8,390 nucleotides of DNA, taken from contig CANIZU010000075.1 of assembly GCA_947472115.1 (NCBI GenBank), positions 1-8,390 on the forward strand. The letters are read 5' to 3'. Shown here one piece after another: positions 5,980-8,390 of the stretch. The translations under genes and the position numbers were made by a program. The DNA is from Flavobacteriales bacterium. Its GTDB lineage: Bacteria; Bacteroidota; Bacteroidia; NS11-12g; UBA955. Below the pieces are notes generated by a model, which had not been told where the DNA came from, ran no database searches, and worked only from the letters and a program-made list of their open reading frames with translations. Numbering within the stretch: position 1 is the stretch's first letter; the number at the start of each line of letters is the position of its first letter.

Positions 5980-6582
5980 TTACCTTGCGAAATAAAGAAA
6001 TAAATACAATATAAACCACAGAAATCCCACAAAATGCCAATAAGTGCTGGTAATTGACATAAAGGTGATTTGTTTTTTGTGAATTTCTAATTTGAATGCT
6101 TTAAAAAGGGCAACGAATAACAGGATTACTCCAGCCAAAATGTGAACGAAATGTAACAGCGTAATCACCCAAACATAACTCGCAGAAATGTCTTCCGGCC
6201 TGCGATTCACAAATGTTAAGTCCATGTTAACCAACTGCTTCCAACCCAAGTATTGCGATAACGTAAATAATGCCGAAAGGACTAAAGTAGCCACAATCAG
6301 CCATTTGTTCTTACTCAACTCATCCTGTTTTGCAGCGTTCGTAGCCATCTGAATCGTTACCGAACAAGCCACTGCAATAATCAAAGAATAAAAAAAGTAA
6401 ATGGGCAAATCAAACGATGTCCACATCTTTTTTGCCTCCCCATCGGGCATGTGAACCACAAAAGCACTCACAAATGCAGCAAATAACATCGCACTAGCCA
6501 ACATAAACAACCACAAAGTGAACTTCGCCGGTGGAATCAAAGGGGTTGGATCTTTGATTTTCTTATTGATGCTATTATCCAT
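5980..6582 (-). CDS. Second, diverged heme-copper oxidase subunit III
   Basis: A 200-aa protein of the subunit III family with five predicted helices (about 21-43, 59-80, 94-112, 134-160, 176-198). Subunit III features: PAKFTLWLFMLASAMLFAAF at 18-37, HFVHILAGV at 144-152 and the terminal STYWHFVGFLWFILYLFLYF at 179-198. The helix that carries a conserved Glu in normal subunit III reads FTLSQYLGWKQL (106-117) with no acidic residue, so this copy lacks that residue. Paired subunit III genes are common in Bacteroidota oxidase operons; the shorter copy may sit in the same complex or be a structural stand-in. The start ATG at 6582 is 1 bp after the ctaB stop codon. Confidence 0.93.
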   Translation of the reverse strand: MDNSINKKIKDPTPLIPPAKFTLWLFMLASAMLFAAFVSAFVVHMPDGEAKKMWTSFDLPIYFFYSLIIAVACSVTIQMATNAAKQDELSKNKWLIVATLVLSALFTLSQYLGWKQLVNMDLTFVNRRPEDISASYVWVITLLHFVHILAGVILLFVALFKAFKLEIHKKQITFMSITSTYWHFVGFLWFILYLFLYFAR

Positions 6583-6583
6583 A

Positions 6584-7459
6584 TTAAAAAATGATATATC
6601 CTAAAAAAACTAAAGGGGTGTAAACCAATGTCGCGTACAACAATTTTCGCGCATCAGGGATCTCCAAACTTCGAAATAAGGCAACGGATTTCATCAGCAA
6701 CCAAATCGACATAGGAAGAATCAAAATCAACGATTTGGGACCCGCCATGCCATAATAAATAGGTGTCATACTGATGATAATCAACAACACCGTATACGTC
6801 AATATCTGATAACCACTCTTTTTATCCCGTCCACCAGACGATGGCAACAACCAATATCCCGCCTTCTGATAATCGTCGTGTAGCAACCACGCAATCGACC
6901 AAAAATGAGGAAATTGCCAAAAAAACTGCACCAAAAACAACATCATGCCAGGCTCATCGATCCTACCCACAACCGCCGTATACCCAATCAAAGGTGGCAG
7001 TGCGCCGGGTATTGCGCCAATCATAACCGACATGTTGGTAGTCTGTTTCATGGGCGTATACACGAAGACATAAATTGCCAATGATAAGCCCGATAGGAAT
7101 ACAGCCACGAAAGGCGTTGTGAACGACAGTATAAGAATCCCCAGAATTCCAGTGATCCAACAAAAGGTAATCGCCTGAGACAGTGAAATTCGTTCTTCTA
7201 CGATGGGCCTCTGCGCAGTACGCGTCATCTTGCCATCGTTTTCCTTTTCGATGATCTGATTGAGACCGTTTGATGCAAAAACCACCAACATCCCACCAAT
7301 CAAAACGCCCGAAAACGTCACCCAATCAAACAAACTCTTCCAATCACCATCTGCATTCAACTTACAACCCAGAATATAACCAAATACCGAGGTTGCCGCA
7401 ACACTCGCCGTAAGACGGAATTTAATGAGCTGTGCGAAGGCTTTTACGGTAGGATTCAT
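6584..7459 (-). CDS. ctaB: Heme O synthase (protoheme IX farnesyltransferase)
   Basis: A 291-aa UbiA-superfamily prenyltransferase with about nine helices that joins farnesyl diphosphate to heme B to make heme O. The first Mg-diphosphate motif is N67-x3-E71-x3-D75-x2-MTRTAQRP (78-85). The first Asp of the usual N-x3-D-x3-D is Glu here, which I believe is common in this phylum. YTPMKQTTNMSVMIGAIPGA at 134-153 is the family signature, FFWQFPHFW (179-187) and LHDDYQKAGYWLLP (193-206) form the second active-site region. Its product feeds CtaA, encoded just upstream: the ATG at 7459 overlaps the ctaA stop by 4 bp (ATGA), so translation is probably coupled. Alternative symbol cyoE. Confidence 0.97.
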   Translation of the reverse strand: MNPTVKAFAQLIKFRLTASVAATSVFGYILGCKLNADGDWKSLFDWVTFSGVLIGGMLVVFASNGLNQIIEKENDGKMTRTAQRPIVEERISLSQAITFCWITGILGILILSFTTPFVAVFLSGLSLAIYVFVYTPMKQTTNMSVMIGAIPGALPPLIGYTAVVGRIDEPGMMLFLVQFFWQFPHFWSIAWLLHDDYQKAGYWLLPSSGGRDKKSGYQILTYTVLLIIISMTPIYYGMAGPKSLILILPMSIWLLMKSVALFRSLEIPDARKLLYATLVYTPLVFLGYIIF

Positions 7460-8390
7460 GAATGGGTTGACTTAACTGAAAGGGTTGATAAATACACTGC
7501 AAAAATATAGCTAATTAGGGCGCTACCCACCACAACGTGAGAAACTTGTGCCCAAGATGGTATCACAAACCAAATATGAACAACACCCAACGCAATTTGG
7601 ACAATGCAGATCATTGAAATCACCCACAACGGTCGACGTAATTTTGATTTAAATCCCCCTTCCGATGCAATTTTTGGTTCCTTTCCAATCAGCCACAACA
7701 TCCAACCCAAAATCACAAAAGGCACATATCGATGCAAAGAAAAAAGCCAATCCATGGAAAAAACATCCAACATCCCGTATCCCAAAAACGCCGTTTCATC
7801 CGCGTCAACATATAATGTTCCAGCCAAACGCATCTGATCTACTTGCTCTCGCGTCCACGCACCCAAAATCAAAACCACAAATACCACCGCCCAAACCGCA
7901 AACCATTTCCGGGACGATAAAATCTCTGTGTGCTGAAAAGAAAACGATTGCGCCCGATGCATAGAAACCATGTAAGCAAAAAGACACATGAAGCTCAATA
8001 AAAAATGCAATGTCACAACGCCCGGCAACAAATTGGTAGCCACAACCAAACTACCCAACCACCCATTCAATAACAAGAAGACGAGACCTAACAACCCCCA
8101 TCGCTTTCCCTGAATGATTTTGGGATAGCGAAGCATCAACCCAAAGTAGATCAACGCAAACAAACCACTTAAAACACCAAACAAACGATTGATGTACTCG
8201 ATCCATGCTTTCACCGGATGAAACTCCTCTGGGGCCTTAACAGATGGGTCTGTAAGCAAACGATTGGCTGCACCATGAAAACCCCTTCCATTTAACACCT
8301 TGGCAAATCGCTCAACCTTTGGTAAGCGCTTTTGAAGATATATTTCTTGGTAATTGGCGGGCAATTTACATTCGCAATCTGGAGGTGCCC
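7456..8390 (-). CDS. ctaA: Heme A synthase (CtaA/COX15), 5' end cut by the window edge
   Basis: Membrane protein that oxidises the C8 methyl group of heme O to heme A. Numbering from the Leu codon at 8364-8362, it shows WIEYINRLFGVL (54-65), VTLHFLLS (117-124), SLHRYVPFVILG (209-220) and SHVVVGSALISY (275-286), the last three giving conserved His120, His211 and His276, with catalytic-type Glu56. The first of the four usual heme-ligand histidines is Asn59 here. The frame stays open to the edge: upstream codons read APPDCECK, and the last two bases fit a Trp codon, so the TTG at 8364 is not the start. The N-terminal helix and the CPDW...C region expected by homology lie outside. Seven helices are visible. 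The stop overlaps the ctaB start. Confidence 0.95.
   Translation of the reverse strand, partial: APPDCECKLPANYQEIYLQKRLPKVERFAKVLNGRGFHGAANRLLTDPSVKAPEEFHPVKAWIEYINRLFGVLSGLFALIYFGLMLRYPKIIQGKRWGLLGLVFLLLNGWLGSLVVATNLLPGVVTLHFLLSFMCLFAYMVSMHRAQSFSFQHTEILSSRKWFAVWAVVFVVLILGAWTREQVDQMRLAGTLYVDADETAFLGYGMLDVFSMDWLFSLHRYVPFVILGWMLWLIGKEPKIASEGGFKSKLRRPLWVISMICIVQIALGVVHIWFVIPSWAQVSHVVVGSALISYIFAVYLSTLSVKSTHS

Noticed and set aside
8362..8364. TTG at 8364 as the true start of ctaA
   Set aside because: The frame stays open to the window edge and the upstream codons (APPDCECK) continue the pattern expected of the family; the protein would lack its first membrane helix if it began here.

Overview
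The window looks like ordinary chromosome from a member of the Bacteroidota. Three things point there: a TAnnTTTG-type -7 box in front of recA, a TonB protein with the phylum's typical C-terminal domain style, and a cytochrome oxidase gene order (ctaA-ctaB-two subunit III genes-subunit IV-sco-DUF420) with protein signatures typical of that phylum. No lower rank can be fixed from the sequence. No mobile element, CRISPR array, tRNA, rRNA or defence module was seen.

Layout. Positions 4-714 (minus) carry a radC family gene. An AT-rich 80-bp divergent intergenic region (715-794) separates it from recA (795-1817, plus) and holds a good Bacteroidota promoter with a 12-bp perfect palindrome in its spacer. 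recA ends in a very strong all-G/C intrinsic terminator (1846-1879). After about 250 bp of mostly non-coding DNA comes a plus-strand gene (2072-3010) for a membrane-anchored protein with two TonB C-terminal-like domains. Its stop codon overlaps, tail to tail, the stop of the last gene of a long minus-strand cluster.

That cluster (8390 down to 3007) is read right to left: ctaA (heme A synthase, cut by the window edge), ctaB (heme O synthase), cytochrome c oxidase subunit III, a second and diverged subunit III, taken here in transcription order as 200 aa then 256 aa, subunit IV, a SCO copper chaperone, a DUF420 membrane protein, a 79-aa secreted or membrane CxxC protein, and a DUF983 zinc-ribbon membrane protein. 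Gaps are 1 to 18 bp or overlaps, so it is almost certainly one operon. Together these make the heme a cofactor (ctaB then ctaA), deliver copper (SCO, probably DUF420) and supply the small subunits of an aa3/caa3-type oxidase. Subunits I and II are not in the window and are expected upstream, beyond position 8390.

Most genes here are well-known families. The least understood parts are the small CxxC protein and the DUF983 protein at the end of the oxidase operon, the Asn in place of the first conserved heme-ligand His in CtaA, and the palindrome in the recA promoter. I did not find a convincing wholly new system.
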